The notes beneath the pieces were generated by a model. That model was not told the DNA's origin and ran no database searches. It was given only the letters and a program-made list of their open reading frames with translations. A stretch of DNA of 64,000 nt from positions 1,178,001-1,242,000 of the forward strand of contig JAUKUA010000005.1 in the NCBI GenBank assembly GCA_030549175.1, given 5' to 3'. The position numbers and the translations under genes were made by a program. Of the stretch, positions 47,366 through 58,795 are shown in pieces. This stretch comes from Lasiosphaeris hirsuta (Eukaryota > Ascomycota > Sordariomycetes > Sordariales > Lasiosphaeriaceae). Position 1 is the stretch's first letter. The number at the start of each line of letters is the position of its first letter.

Positions 47366-48718
47366 TTACTGTGTGGGCTTGTAGGCTTGCTTAGGGAAGG
47401 GGTACCTATGTGATTTTGAGATTAGCTATCTTCATTCTTCAAGAATAGCGCATTTTCCTGTGTATTAAACAGTCAAGTAGATTGCCGTAGGCACCCCTTC
47501 TAAGGAAGGTAACGCAGGTAACAAATACCATCATCAAAACCGCGGGTATGACATTTTGGGGCATGAAAAAAGAAATGAGTGAAACTTACGAAGGACCAAG
47601 CTCCTGGATGCTCAGGCGGGCCAACCACTGTCCCATGTTGATGCTCTCAGCAAGCGAACGACCCTCGACGATACCAGCAGTTAGGCCACCAGCGAAAGCA
47701 TCGCCGGCACCATTCGTGTCGTTGATCTGCTCCTTGGCAATCTCGTGCACTTGGTACTCCCTAACCTCATCCTCGCCCTGGATAGCGACGATGGTGGGAT
47801 CGGTGCCCTGCGTGATGATCGCGACGCGCTTGCGCTGCGTGTTGACCTTGGGCAGGTTGGCGAGAGCCTTTGCGATCTCCTTGATGTCGGTGATGCCGAG
47901 GCCGTGCGACTCGGCGTAGGCGGCAGCTTCGGTCTCGTTGCCAATAACGTAGTCCCAGTAGGGGGCCGACGCATCGAGGGGGTCCTTGAAGAACTGGGGA
48001 ATGAAGGGGGCTGAGAGGGAGAGGATGAAGGGCTTGTTGTTCGCAGCGGCCAGCTTAGCAAGCTCCATGATGGCGGGTGGGCACACGGTGAAGTGGTAGC
48101 CACCGACATAGTAGACCTCGGCGTTCTCAGCCAGCGCCCACACCTCGGGCGACTTGAGGTGGTCGAGGTCGTAGTGGTTGGCAGCGCCTAGCTCGGTGCA
48201 CATGGAGCGGTTGTGGCCTGTGATGACGACGCCGCAGCGGCCCGTCTTCTCCTTGGGGTCGACGCGGTACTCGACGCGCAGACCAGCCTGCTTGACGGCG
48301 TCTTGCAGGATGGCGGCGTACTTGTCATCACCGACACCGCCGAGGTAGACGACGCTGTTGGGCGGGAGCAGGTACTGGGCACCACGGGCCGTGTTCTGGG
48401 CAGCGCCGCCAGCGATCAATTTGGCATCGTAGTTGTTGAGCAGGTCCTCAAAGATGCCCTGGTGCTTCTCCTCAGCAAGGATGGCATCGTTGGCCTTGAG
48501 GCCATACTTCTTGAGAATTGCCTCGTCACCAACGGCCTGGATGTCTGGAGAAAGGGGTCAGTCAGTCTCGCTGCTTCAGCTTATGTCTTCCTTCGGCCCT
48601 TCGGAGGGGTAGCTCCTGGGAAAGGCGGGGGAGGCATATCTGCGCTGCCAATTGGGTTGGGCTCACCGAGAAGAGGATTCTCAAGGCACAAGAGCCTGTA
48701 CTGGTTAGGGGATGCCAT
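47366..48718 (-). CDS. ado1: Adenosine kinase
   Basis: PfkB-family sugar kinase that makes AMP from adenosine and ATP, recycling adenosine released by the S-adenosylmethionine cycle. Exons on the minus strand are 48718-48667, 48544-47590 and 47405-47366, giving 348 aa (typical about 345). Introns are 122 bp (gtgagc) and 184 bp (gtaagt). Family blocks: AGGAAQNTARGAQYLL, VYLGGVGDDKYAAIL, VVITGHNRSMCTELGAANHY, FTVCPPAIMELA, FILSLSAPFIPQFF, YVIGNETEA, and the PfkB signature NDTNGAGDAFAGG with the catalytic Asp. The short last exon supplies the typical YPFPKQAYKP tail. It is in tandem with RPL2 on the same strand. Confidence 0.95.
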
Positions 48719-49419
48719 TTTGTTGGATATTTGGCTGCTGTGCGGTGTTGTGAAGAAGGCTTTTTGGCGGCGCTGTCTGGTGCTCAAGAAGTAAGGTAGG
48801 TCTTTGACGGCGGGGGCGGGGCAATTGGAAAGAGGGGAGAGAGTGCCGCCATCGGCTACCGTTCGCTTGCAAAAACGCCCTGGTAAATCCTTCTAAGAGG
48901 GGCTTGGCTGCAAGCTTCGGGCACACAGTCGAGAAACTCCGAAACATCGAGTCTTGAGTTTGTCCGCTGGGGCAAAAGCGTTGATCAGACAACAGAGCAC
49001 ATCGAAACCGGGACTCGGCCCTGCAAAGTAGTTCAAACTCGATAACCAGGGTGGGGGAATTGGACGCATATTCAAAGCAATGCGCGATCTCATGATGCAA
49101 TAGGCATCAATACTGCCCATTCGCACAGACACCTTCACTCGAAACTCCGTGCCTTTTCAATTCTCACTCAATTCATCAATCCTGACTCCAAGGGTATGTC
49201 CCTGGAGTTTCCTTCATACAATGACAGCCTCGGACCTCATGACGATGTGGTCGTGTCATCGTGACTGCTGTTTGGGAATTCCTTTTTTATTCCTTACGGC
49301 CCCCAAGCTCGCAGAAAGTGCAAGCCTTCCGTCCGCCTTCGCAGTACCGTAACTACAAAGCAGCAAAGACCAATGCAATCCGATGAACCCCTGCCCAGAT
49401 GTAGAACCATGAAAGCCAC
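48719..49419. other. Intergenic region between RPL2 and adenosine kinase
   Basis: 701 bp containing the RPL2 3' end and the promoter and leader of adenosine kinase. No other feature supported. Confidence 0.6.
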
Positions 49420-50462
49420 TCAACCGTCCTTGACCTTCTGGGTACCGCGGAGTAGACCCGTTCTTCTCGCGGCAATAAGACCCGCCTTCTGTCCTGCAAC
49501 GGCGTATCTGTTGATTGTGGACGCCTTACCAATATGTTGATGGTTACCCTGTAGCAGCATGTCAGTTTGAAGCTCGCACTTTCCCGGGAGCAGAAAATAC
49601 GTACACCACCGTGGGGATGGTCGACGGGGTTCATAGCAACACCACGAGTCTTGGGCCAGTTGTTGCGCTTGACAGCGAACTTGTGCTTGGCACGCGAAGC
49701 CTCTGTTTATACCGTCAACATTTCTCCTCGTCTCAAAACCTCGATCCTCCAAGAATAATACGTACTGAGGAGGGGCTTGTCTGTACGGCCACCCCCAGCG
49801 ACGATACCAATCATACCACGCGCTTGGCTGCTGACCACCTTCTTGGCACCGGACGGGAGCTTGATGCGGGTCTTGCCCTCATCAATGTTGTGACCAACGA
49901 CGGTGATGTAGTTTCCGGATGTGCGGCCGAGCGTGCCACGGTCACCGACCTTCTCCTCGACGTTGGAGACAACGGTACCCTCGGGAACGGACGCCAGGGG
50001 GAGAATGTTGCCGACGGTCAGGGCGGCGTTCTTTCCGGCGTAGATGAACTGGCCGGTGTACATGCCCTCGTTGGCGATAAACGTCTCGGTGTCCTTCTTG
50101 AACTTGTACGGGGAGTTGAAGACGACACGAGCGAGCGGCGCTCCACGACCGGGGTCGTGGATGATCTCCTTCACGACACCGCGGACATATCCGTGGCGCT
50201 CAGAGAAATCGAGACCTCTGAACTTGGCGGGCGCTTTCCGAAGGCGGGTGTTCGCCGTGAAGATGGACCCGCGGCCCTTACGTTGGTTGCGAATCTGCAG
50301 GCAAGAGATGTAAGGTCAGCACAGTGTCCATCGCCAAAGTTGCCCGCTTGTCGAAATTGCCCATCGTCAAACGTCGATCGATTAATCGAGATGCGAGCTG
50401 GCAATTCGAATGCTCAAACGCTGAATGAATGATGTGGACATATTACTTACAACGCGACCCAT
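49420..50462 (-). CDS. rpl2: 60S ribosomal protein uL2 (RPL2/L8)
   Basis: Large-subunit ribosomal protein needed for peptidyl-transferase-centre structure. Exons on the minus strand are 50462-50451, 50294-49766, 49702-49605 and 49548-49420, giving 255 aa (yeast 254). The first exon codes only MGRV, a common ribosomal-protein layout with a 156-bp first intron (gtaagt). Other introns are 63 and 56 bp with gtacgt donors. Conserved blocks: [49 protein letters not shown], and [20 protein letters not shown] with the universally conserved His near the catalytic centre. Expect high, growth-linked expression. Confidence 0.97.
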
Positions 50463-52320
50463 TTTGTCCTTCCTACCGTGTGATGTGGAAGCAAAGGACC
50501 CGGGTTGACTCGGATGTTGAAGGAGGAGGTTGAGTTGCGACTCGAAAATAGTCCAAGACTCTGCGTTGATAATTTTCCAAATTTGTGTGGAAGACATGAG
50601 CCACATGGGTCTGGTGCAGCCGTCCCAAGTGCCCTAAAGCGGGGCCCTGTGGCTCAGGTGGCTAATTATCACGTGTGGGTCAAAACTTGTGGGTGATGAG
50701 GACAAATCAAATCAGTCCTCGCGCTTGTGTCAATTACAGTGTATAGGGCTGGGAAAATGCCGATCACGCACAGTACGCGCCCCGCGCCTGAGTGCCACAC
50801 TCGACTCCAGACGAGCACCAGCCGCCAACCATTTTGTTCGTAACCTTGCACCTCACAACTCACAACCTCAGAAGGACACGTCGAATGCGAGATGGCCAAC
50901 CAACAATGTTGACTTAATGCCATCCATAACGTCGATATGTATGCATCTCAAATTTCCTCACTTTGATCTTTATTCCACGCGTTCACATTCTAATCCTATC
51001 TAGGCTCTGCTGATGAACGGTTCATGATAAGCCGGGTTTCGGCCATCAAATGATTTTCTCATTGCCGTTGGGTTTTTTTGTCCATGCGTTGGCCCATCAT
51101 GGCTAATAGTCATGATGTGGGACCTCTCGGGAATGAGAAGTTGGTGCGCGTTCCGAAATCTGATCAAGCGATCAAGGCAATGGAATGGCGCAGGTGTTCG
51201 ACCCGGAGATAGCCTCAATCAATCAAGCAGCACATCTCAGCGCTTCTTGGGTTTCGGTGGGCTTAGGCTTGCGCAAGTGCAACAAACCCGAGACTGGACG
51301 ATTTTTTGCTTCATCGCTCTTCGACCTGCACACATTGAATATTGCAAGCACGATGCCAAACCTGATTTTCGCAAACCTTGATGACCCAAGATATGTGACG
51401 TTTTGCATCTCTTTTCCAGGACCGAGCAGGAACCCAACCGGGTCTCCTCTCAATCCAAACCACGCGAAGTATTTGGGGATGGGGCCTTATTCCTTTTGGG
51501 TAGTGGGCCAGCAAATGGATATGATCGCTTGCCTACCCGGCAAAACATCTCTGAAAGAGCTGGCTAATGGGCAATTCCCTATCCAGCAAGGCGAAATGTC
51601 ATCACCAGTTGCGAGACAGCCTCAGATGGTGGAAGGCTTACAAAATGCCAAAGGTAGATGGTGACGGACACTTCGAGTCCATTTGCTCATCTTTTTGAGG
51701 CAAAAGCTTGGGGCCTAGACCCTCTTCTCCGCCTACCCACGACTTCCGCACAAGGTCAGTGAAAGGGCCAGCTACTTAGTGAGCAGCATTTCCCCGCGTT
51801 CGGATTCAGCATTCGGCATGCTGCTTCTACATGGCAGCCATTGCGGGCGGACTGCAAAAGCCCGACCTGTCCCTGATGGGGGTATACGATGTGTCCGGGA
51901 ATGGGATGGTATCAGATAGATACTTTGATACGAAGGGGGTTGAAAGGTTGTGATTGTGGGAGAGTTGGTGATGGAGACAAGGGCCAGCGGATGAGCCTGG
52001 AAGGGAGGGACGATGTGACAAGAAAGCAGAGCTTGCCACCAGGTTTGCAGCCTTGTGGGCAAGCAGGAAGGATCCCAACTTGGTATGTCTAGGTAGTTAG
52101 GTAGTTTTAGCAGAATCCACCTATCAAGTTCCATGTGCACTCTGACTGCGAGCTTGGAGGTGCCTGGGCCATTGTTGGCTGGTACGTAATTTCGTCCAGC
52201 CGATCTCCGTTGACGATTGACTGCTCCTCACAACTCCTTCACCCACTCCCGAGCCGTCCCTCAACCACCTCCCAAACATACCGAACAACCACCAAGCCAC
52301 GTCCGCGCAACACCTAAAAA
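50463..52320. other. Intergenic region between divergent RPL2 and DDT/WHIM-type genes
   Basis: About 1.86 kb with both promoters. One ATG-started frame (51185-51664, +, 159 codons) lacks recognisable motifs and is not called. No RNA gene recognised. Confidence 0.5.
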
Positions 52321-54486
52321 ATGGCCGACGACGATTCTTCGGATCTATCCTCTATTTCATCTCTATCGGCGCCGCCGTCAGACGATGAATCCGATATTCA
52401 ATTGGAAAGCCAGCACGGCATCCTCAAGTTCTTCCACAAGGTCGACAAAAACCCAGCCTTGGAGCCCAAAGAGACGACGCCGCCTCGAGCCAGGAGGGAG
52501 CCCTCTCCGCCCCATCAATATGTCCTAGCCGACAATCCAGATATTGCTGTACGTGTTTGCGCCCTCATTCGCGTGTTTGCGCCTCCGTGACGCGAAAGGT
52601 CACGCGCGCCCCTCCTGCGCCCTAGGCCCCAACTAATCTTTTCCCACCGTAGCTTATTGTCCTTTTTCGCGCCAGGTTTACAGAAGTATTCCCGAAGAGT
52701 CTCACGAATTTCGGACCGCAGGAGCTAGAGCGCGACGTTGTCGATACGGTACCAGGCGAGCGCGTCGAGCAATTTCTTTGCGCGCTCTTGGGTCTGTTAC
52801 TCAACCGCAAGCAAGATGTCAAGTGCGTATGCTCCCCGGCGCTAGATGGCACCCCTTCAGCCCTCCTCACGGCTATATACTGACAGTATGGGATTACGCA
52901 GACCTGGTCATTACAATCGCGCTCTTGAAGAAGCTATCCAGACACATAAGGGACAATGGGCGAAGGACTGGGAGAGCCAGAATCCGCTATCTGGCTCGGC
53001 CACCTTTGCAACTATGACACCAGTTCAGCGTGTATGTTCTTGCAGTTTGCCCCCTCGCATGTCTTTTTATCCTATTCGACGCCTGGCCGCATTTAAAGTT
53101 ATGTTTGTTGACGCCGATCTCCGTTAGCTTACCCTTTTGCGCACGCTTGTCCACTGGACACTTACTTCGTCCGAAGCAGTCAAGACAATGATCAATACTC
53201 AATACAAAAACCGCCAGGATGACGACCTGAACATACCACTGAGCATTCAGCCGTGGGGCGGCGACGGCGACAAGCGGCGGTACTACCTGGTCGAAGGGAA
53301 TGACGACACAGCTTTTCGCGTGTACCGGGAGAGCAACCCGGCTGGCATCCAACGCACCTGGTGGAGCGTAGCCGGGTCCATCGACGAGCTCAAGGTCCTT
53401 GGCGAGAAGCTCGAAGCCACCGACGGCGGTCCCAAGGCTAGGGCTCTGGCCAAGAAAATAACCGCAAGCATTTCCCGGTTCGAGGCCACTGAAGAGAAGC
53501 GCCGGCGCAGGGAATACCGTCAGATGCGAAAGGAGCAATTCAAGCGCCCCGAGGTGGGCATGTCGCTATATGAGGGTCGCACCCGAGGCAAGCGTATGAA
53601 GTACACCTATTCTGACGATGAGGACGACTTCAATTCCGACTCAACCAACCGCCGATCGACGCGCAACACTAGGAACCACACCCCTGCCGAGCCTAGCGGT
53701 CCTGTCACCACGGCCAGCGGGCGACAAATCAGAGCGCCAACACGGCTCAATGTAGAGACAACGAGCAACGGACTGGCGAGTGCTTCGACCAGCGTTCAAG
53801 GAGATGCCCAGAACGAAGATGCGGAGATGGAAGATTCGGCAGTGATCACCGGCCGTCCTCGGCGATCAGCCGCTGTGAACCACGGCACAACCGGCTGGGC
53901 GGCCAAGAAGAGAAAGAGCCAAGAGTACGAGTCTGATGAAGAGGACGAGGAGGGCAGCGAGCCTGACTTTGGCGATGACGAGGAAGATGAGCACGTTCCC
54001 GAGACGGAGGAAGAAGAGGACGAGTTCGAGGAGGATGTGGAGATGGATGACGATCTTGAGGACGTCCCGAATCAGCGCCTCATCTTCAAGTTCCCCATCC
54101 GCGTAACCTTTGACGAAAACAACAAGGTCAAGCGGCTCCCTAGCCCGCCAGTCGAGGTTGAGCAGCGGAAGAACCCCAGGGCGGTGCACCGGAATATTGT
54201 TGTCACCGACGAGTCCGAGTCGGCAGATTCGACCGACGCCACCCGAGACTCGACCGAAGCAGTGCCTGAGCTGGAAGAACCCGCTGCGGAAGTTATCGCT
54301 GTAGCAACAAAGCGGGTGACGCCGTCCGGTGAGCCAGCTACGAAGGAGACAGCCAACGTTACGGCCGGAACGCCCGTCAAGTCACCTCTTACGCCATCAA
54401 GCGGACCGACTTCCTTGGCTTTTAGAGGAAGCCCAGAGAAGCCGCAGCAAGTTTCGCTGCCCATCAGTGTGGATCTTGCGGAATAG
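52321..54486 (+). CDS. DDT/WHIM-type chromatin-associated protein (RSF1/CECR2-like region)
   Basis: Probable accessory factor of an ISWI-type remodeller; this role is inferred from domain pattern only. Exons 52321-52548, 52653-52822, 52902-53031 and 53128-54486 give 628 aa. Introns are 104, 79 and 96 bp with gtacgt, gtgcgt and gtatgt donors. Residues 1-75 are acidic and Ser-rich. About 77-200 resembles a DDT/WHIM1 helical unit (FTEVFPKSLTNFGPQELERDV, then LTLLRTLVHWTLTSSEAVKTM). About 220-270 resembles WHIM2, with DKRRYYLVEGNDDTAFRVYRE and TWWSVAGSIDELKVL. The C-terminal half is a long Asp/Glu stretch flanked by basic, Arg/Lys-rich motifs including GRPRRSAA, as in many histone-binding nuclear proteins. 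Confidence 0.8.
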
Positions 54487-54877
54487 GCATATGCTGGGCC
54501 CACGTTGATGTTATGTATTGCGATACTCGGCGTTTTGGGGGATCATGACGAAAAGACACGACAAAAAGGAGTCCTGTTTACGGTGGGATTTGTGCGCGCG
54601 TTTGTTTGAACAGCTCTCGTGTTACATCTCCAGGGCATTTGCAGAGAGTCAGAAAGAGGGAAGCAAGCAGGCGGCCTGATGAAGTTGGGCTGAGCCCCTT
54701 GGTTGCGCGATAGATTTGTATCGGGCTGGAGTGTGACTCTACTTTAAGAACAGGCCGATTTGTGGCAGCTGTCATCGCAGCCCGTAGGGCTATTGTCGCT
54801 AAGATAGATATCATGAATTCCAAACCGCAAATGGCTGATCTGTAACCTTGTTCTTCTCTTCCGCTATCAGCACCATT
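54487..54877. other. Intergenic region between convergent DDT/WHIM-type and DUF1770 genes
   Basis: 391 bp of shared 3' flank. No feature supported. Confidence 0.6.
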
Positions 54878-55487
54878 TTATGACTTCTTTGCTCCCAGCG
54901 GAGGGACCGGCCAGTTATTTACTCCGTACCACCACCGCCTGACCCGCACCCCGATCCCCCTACCACTGAGCTTGGCCCCCTTATTCCAGTGCTGCCAGCC
55001 ACATATCAACATATTGTAAGCGATGCCCTGCACGAAGGGCATCATGACCTAACACGCTGGCATTAGCTATTTATACCCTCCCATCATCAATGCGGAGTGA
55101 ACAAACCTGATCCCGCGTGGTAATCCATACCACCTTCCACCACGTGTCGGCATTCCGTATGCTTTGCAGGTAGCTCTGCTCGTAGCGCAAGTCAGGAATG
55201 GGCGGCAGGTGGCTGATTGCCCTCCGCGGCCTCTTGAGCACGCTATAGGGCATGTCTTCCTCGTCGTCTTCTGTCTCATCCTCATACTTGTCGTCATCTA
55301 GGTCGATACCATCGTCGTGGAACAGCGGGGTGTGAGCATCGTCGGGTCTTGGCTTCTTCTCGAGAATGACGGGCGCTTTCTTCGAAGCCGCTGTCGAAGG
55401 GTTGACGTCGTGCTCAACCGAGGGGTTGGTATTGATGTGGGCAGTTTGGATGGTTTCGGCTACTTGGAGGGGAATAGACGAGGCCAT
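54878..55487 (-). CDS. DUF1770 family fungal protein
   Basis: Fungus-specific family of unknown function. Exons on the minus strand are 55487-55107 and 55048-54878, giving 183 aa; the intron is 58 bp with a gtttgt donor. The N-terminal 85 residues are disordered and acidic (EDETEDDEEDMPYSVL). The conserved core spans the intron: PPIPDLRYEQSYLQSIRNAD, then TWWKVVWITTRDQ, and after the junction VMMPFVQGIAYNMLICGWQHWNKGA. The second part could be a short hydrophobic or membrane-apposed helix. The C-terminus is short and basic, then hydrophobic. Family assignment rests on my memory of the core pattern. It is divergent from eRF1. Confidence 0.78.
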
Positions 55488-56257
55488 TGTGACCCCCTAT
55501 GAGGCCGTCGTAGCTTTGTTGTGGTGTGAGCGGACGTCAGGGAGGATAGAATTGATCGATTGCTGATGGTGAGTGGGATGCAGAGGCTCAGCGCATCATA
55601 GGCCGGAGCTCCATCAAGGAAAGCGCGACAGGGTCGAACATCCCTGTAAGGTAACGACTACCAAGCATGAATTGCACTAGTTATGTACCTATGTACCTGC
55701 GCATACACGTGCTAGGCGTTCACTGCCTTTGAGGGTGCTCAATGCGAGTTGTCAACGGGCCCGCAGAGTGTCAATCAATAATTGCTGTGACCCCCCAACT
55801 GCTGTTTGGTTCACCCGGCGCAAATAGGTCAGCCTTTGCAACAACCTAGCACGAGTCCACGAGAACAGAAACTGGTTTCCATCGTGCAGTCGAGTTGGTT
55901 TACTGCCTGCTTACATAAAGCCACCCTAACCGTCGCCCGAGCTCAGCTCGGCGTGACCACCAATGATGACTCGCCGGACAGCAGTGCCTTGTTCCCAGGG
56001 ATCCACCCAAGCAAGACGAGCCACGGCCACTCTGCCACTTGCCCCAACGCCCGGGCCAAAATCATAAAAAGGATTCATGAACCGCGAAACCCCTCCCTTT
56101 TCACAACCCCACCAAATTTGCGCCGAGAGACGATTGCGGCAAGAAAAAAAAAAAAGAAAAAAAAACCACAAAAACATACACCTTCCCGGGAGAAGGGGCG
56201 ATAAGAGGGCAATTACAGACTCGCACCCGAAATTTCTTTCAGTCTCGACCGCCCATC
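55488..56257. promoter_or_regulatory. Shared divergent DUF1770/eRF1 promoter region
   Basis: 770 bp between start codons. An A-rich tract (about 56144-56173) lies about 85 bp before the eRF1 ATG and could act as a poly(dA:dT) nucleosome-excluding element. No other site recognised. Confidence 0.5.
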
Positions 56258-57865
56258 ATGAGCGACGCGCAGGCCAGCGAGGCGGAGAAGAATGTGAGTA
56301 GCCAGAGACCCCAGCAACCCAACCGTGGCCTACCGGCTTTTGGACGACCCCGGACCTGCTGACACAAAAGCTTCCCGACAGATTGAGATATGGAAGGTCA
56401 AGAAGCTGATCAAGCGGCTTGAGGCTGCCCGTGGAAATGGCACCAGCATGATTTCCCTGATCATTCGTATGTCCTTCCCTTACCCTTGTCGCTGGCCCTG
56501 GTATATCGGTGCCTAGGGTATCGGCCAGCGGCCCGAGCCTCGCTAACACTAAGAAATCCAGCCCCTAAGGATCAGGTCTCTCGTGCGGCCAAGATGTTGG
56601 CTGAAGAATACGTGCGTGATACCCGACGGCGTCGAGTGCCGGGACCGGTTTTCTAACAATTCTTGCAGGGTACCGCATCAAATATCAAGTCGCGTGTCAA
56701 TCGTCAGTCGGTTCTTTCAGCTATCACCTCGACCCAGCAGCGCCTCAAGCTCTACAACAAGGTCCCTCCCAATGGCCTTGTCGTCTACTGCGGTGAAATT
56801 TTGACCTCGGAGGGCAAAGAGAGAAAGGTCAATATCGACTTTGAACCGTTCAAGCCTATCAACACATCCCTGTACCTCTGTGACAACAAGTTCCACACTG
56901 AGGCTCTAGCTGAGCTCCTCGAGTCGGACCAGAAGTTCGGCTTCATCATCATGGACGGTAACGGTGCCTTATTCGGAACCCTCAGCGGGAACACCCGCGA
57001 CATTGTCCACAAGTTCTCGGTCGATCTCCCCAAGAAGCACGGTCGTGGTGGTCAGTCCGCCCTGCGTTTCGCCCGTCTGAGAGAGGAGAAGAGACACAAC
57101 TACGTCCGCAAGGTGGCCGAGTTGGCGGTGCAGAACTTCATTACGAACGACAAGGTCAACGTGGCTGGTATTATTCTCGCTGGTTCCGCCGACTTCAAGA
57201 ACGACCTGAATGCGTCCGACATGTTCGACAACCGTCTTGCGACCAAGGTCATCAAGGTTGTGGATGTGTCGTATGGTGGTGAGAACGGCTTCAACCAGGC
57301 CATTGAGCTGTCGTCCGAGACCCTAGGCAATGTCAAATTTATCCAGGAGAAGAAGCTTATCGGCAAGTACTTCGAGGAGATTAGCCAGGATACTGGACGC
57401 ATCTGCTACGGTGTGGAGGACACACTCAAGGCGCTGGAGCTGGGTGCCGTGGAGATTCTGATTGTGTTTGAGAACCTCGAGGTTACTCGCTGGACTCTCA
57501 AGGACACCTCGGGTCGGGAGATCATTCTCCACACGACGAAGCAGCAGGACCAGAGTGGCAACCGTGATGCTTTCATGGACAGGGAGACTGCCCAGGAGAT
57601 GGAGGTGGTCTCGCAGGAGTCGTTCCTGGAGTGGATTGCCGAGCACTACAAGGATTTCGGCACCACACTCGAATTTGTGTCTGATCGGTCCACCGAGGGC
57701 AACCAGTTCGTCAAGGGCTTCGGAGGCATTGGCGGTATTCTCCGCTACAAGGTCAACTTTGAACAGTTAGCTGACGTGGATGACGATGATGACTACTATG
57801 ACGGTAAGCAGCAGGCTATGCAAACAGGATCTTTGGACACTATTAATATTCGGGGTGTAGATTGA
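56258..57865 (+). CDS. sup45: eRF1/SUP45, translation termination factor
   Basis: Class I release factor that reads all three stop codons and triggers peptide release with eRF3. Exons 56258-56293, 56382-56466, 56562-56611, 56669-57803 and 57861-57865 give 436 aa. All functional motifs are intact: GTS in [13 protein letters not shown] at 62-65, YxCxxxF at 126-132 (YLCDNKF), and GGQ at 184-186 (GRGGQ). The acidic C-terminus ends DDDDDYYDD. The last intron (57804-57860, gtaagc...gtag) is 57 bp, stop-free and in frame; retention would insert 19 residues yet end at the same TGA. The last exon holds only the final Asp (shared codon) and the stop. Confidence 0.97.
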
Positions 57866-58795
57866 CAGTTTGATTCCCTCGTGAACAACGAGGGACCGCG
57901 AGCTCAAGCCAACCCGTCCGAGCCGACGACACCGCATGATGATGCTGAAGAGCCGCCTCCCAAGCCACCGAGCCACGGCAAAGCCCCGCTAGCTCAACGG
58001 CGGCTGATAAAGGGGTTCTCTGTGAGCCCGCAGCAGACGCACGAGGTAACCCGTCCCAGCCCGCTTCGCTCTGTGATGACGGCTTCTTGAGTTCAAGATG
58101 GCGGAATTTGAGGTGTGTACTTGCCCGCACATGTGGTACTCTCGGGCTGTGGCTGACACGAGTAGGATAATGCCGACAAAGATCGAGAAGCCGTAAAGGT
58201 TCAAGGTGCTTCATTGCAGGGCTCGATCAAGGATATTGATTGACTACCTTGGGAAGGCACGGCTGATCCAATTTTACAATCATTCCGGCGACATTGGGAT
58301 GGTTGTTCCGTGCAGTGCCGCGTCCGTCCACTCTTTTGCGCTTGATTCAGGAACTGTAGGAGATAAATCAGGCTCAGGTAGATTAGCTAGGAACCAAAGT
58401 CACTCGTTCACTATTTCATGTCTTGGCTGTGACTGAGCGCGACAAGCATTCTCGTGACTAAAGATAGCTAAATAAACATTGAGAGTTTTGCGTGGAAACC
58501 AAAATGTTCCATATGGTTATTACAGGCAGTGCGGGGTTTCGGGCCCGGTCTAAGCCTAACGGACCGGATACCTGCCTCCTCCGATCGGAGCTCCCAATAG
58601 CTTGTCCGGGAACCAAGAAGGGCAATTTTCCAAAATTCAACAGTTCCATAACGAAAGTCAAATAAGAGCATTTCACTCCCCCCCCCCCTTCAGTTCCACT
58701 CCCATGAGCTGGCAAATCTGCAGGGAATCCAACTATCAACCACACGAGATCTTTATCCACTTTTGTCTTTCATAACGTTCCCCACCATCCAAGCG
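57866..58795. other. Intergenic region between eRF1 and PHA2
   Basis: 930 bp with the eRF1 3' end and PHA2 promoter. A minus-strand 71-codon frame (57989-58204) starts with a hydrophobic stretch (MNLYGFSIFVGIILLVSA) but the rest is unlike a protein. A C-run lies near 58678-58689. No gene called. Confidence 0.5.

Noticed and set aside
51185..51664. ATG-started 159-codon open frame (+)
   Set aside because: No domain, composition typical of chance frames, lies within a divergent promoter region; a lineage-specific gene cannot be excluded but is not supported.
57989..58204. Small membrane-protein-like frame (minus) after eRF1
   Set aside because: Only the first 18 residues look like a membrane helix; the remainder is Arg/His/Ser-rich and no splice variant produced a sensible protein.
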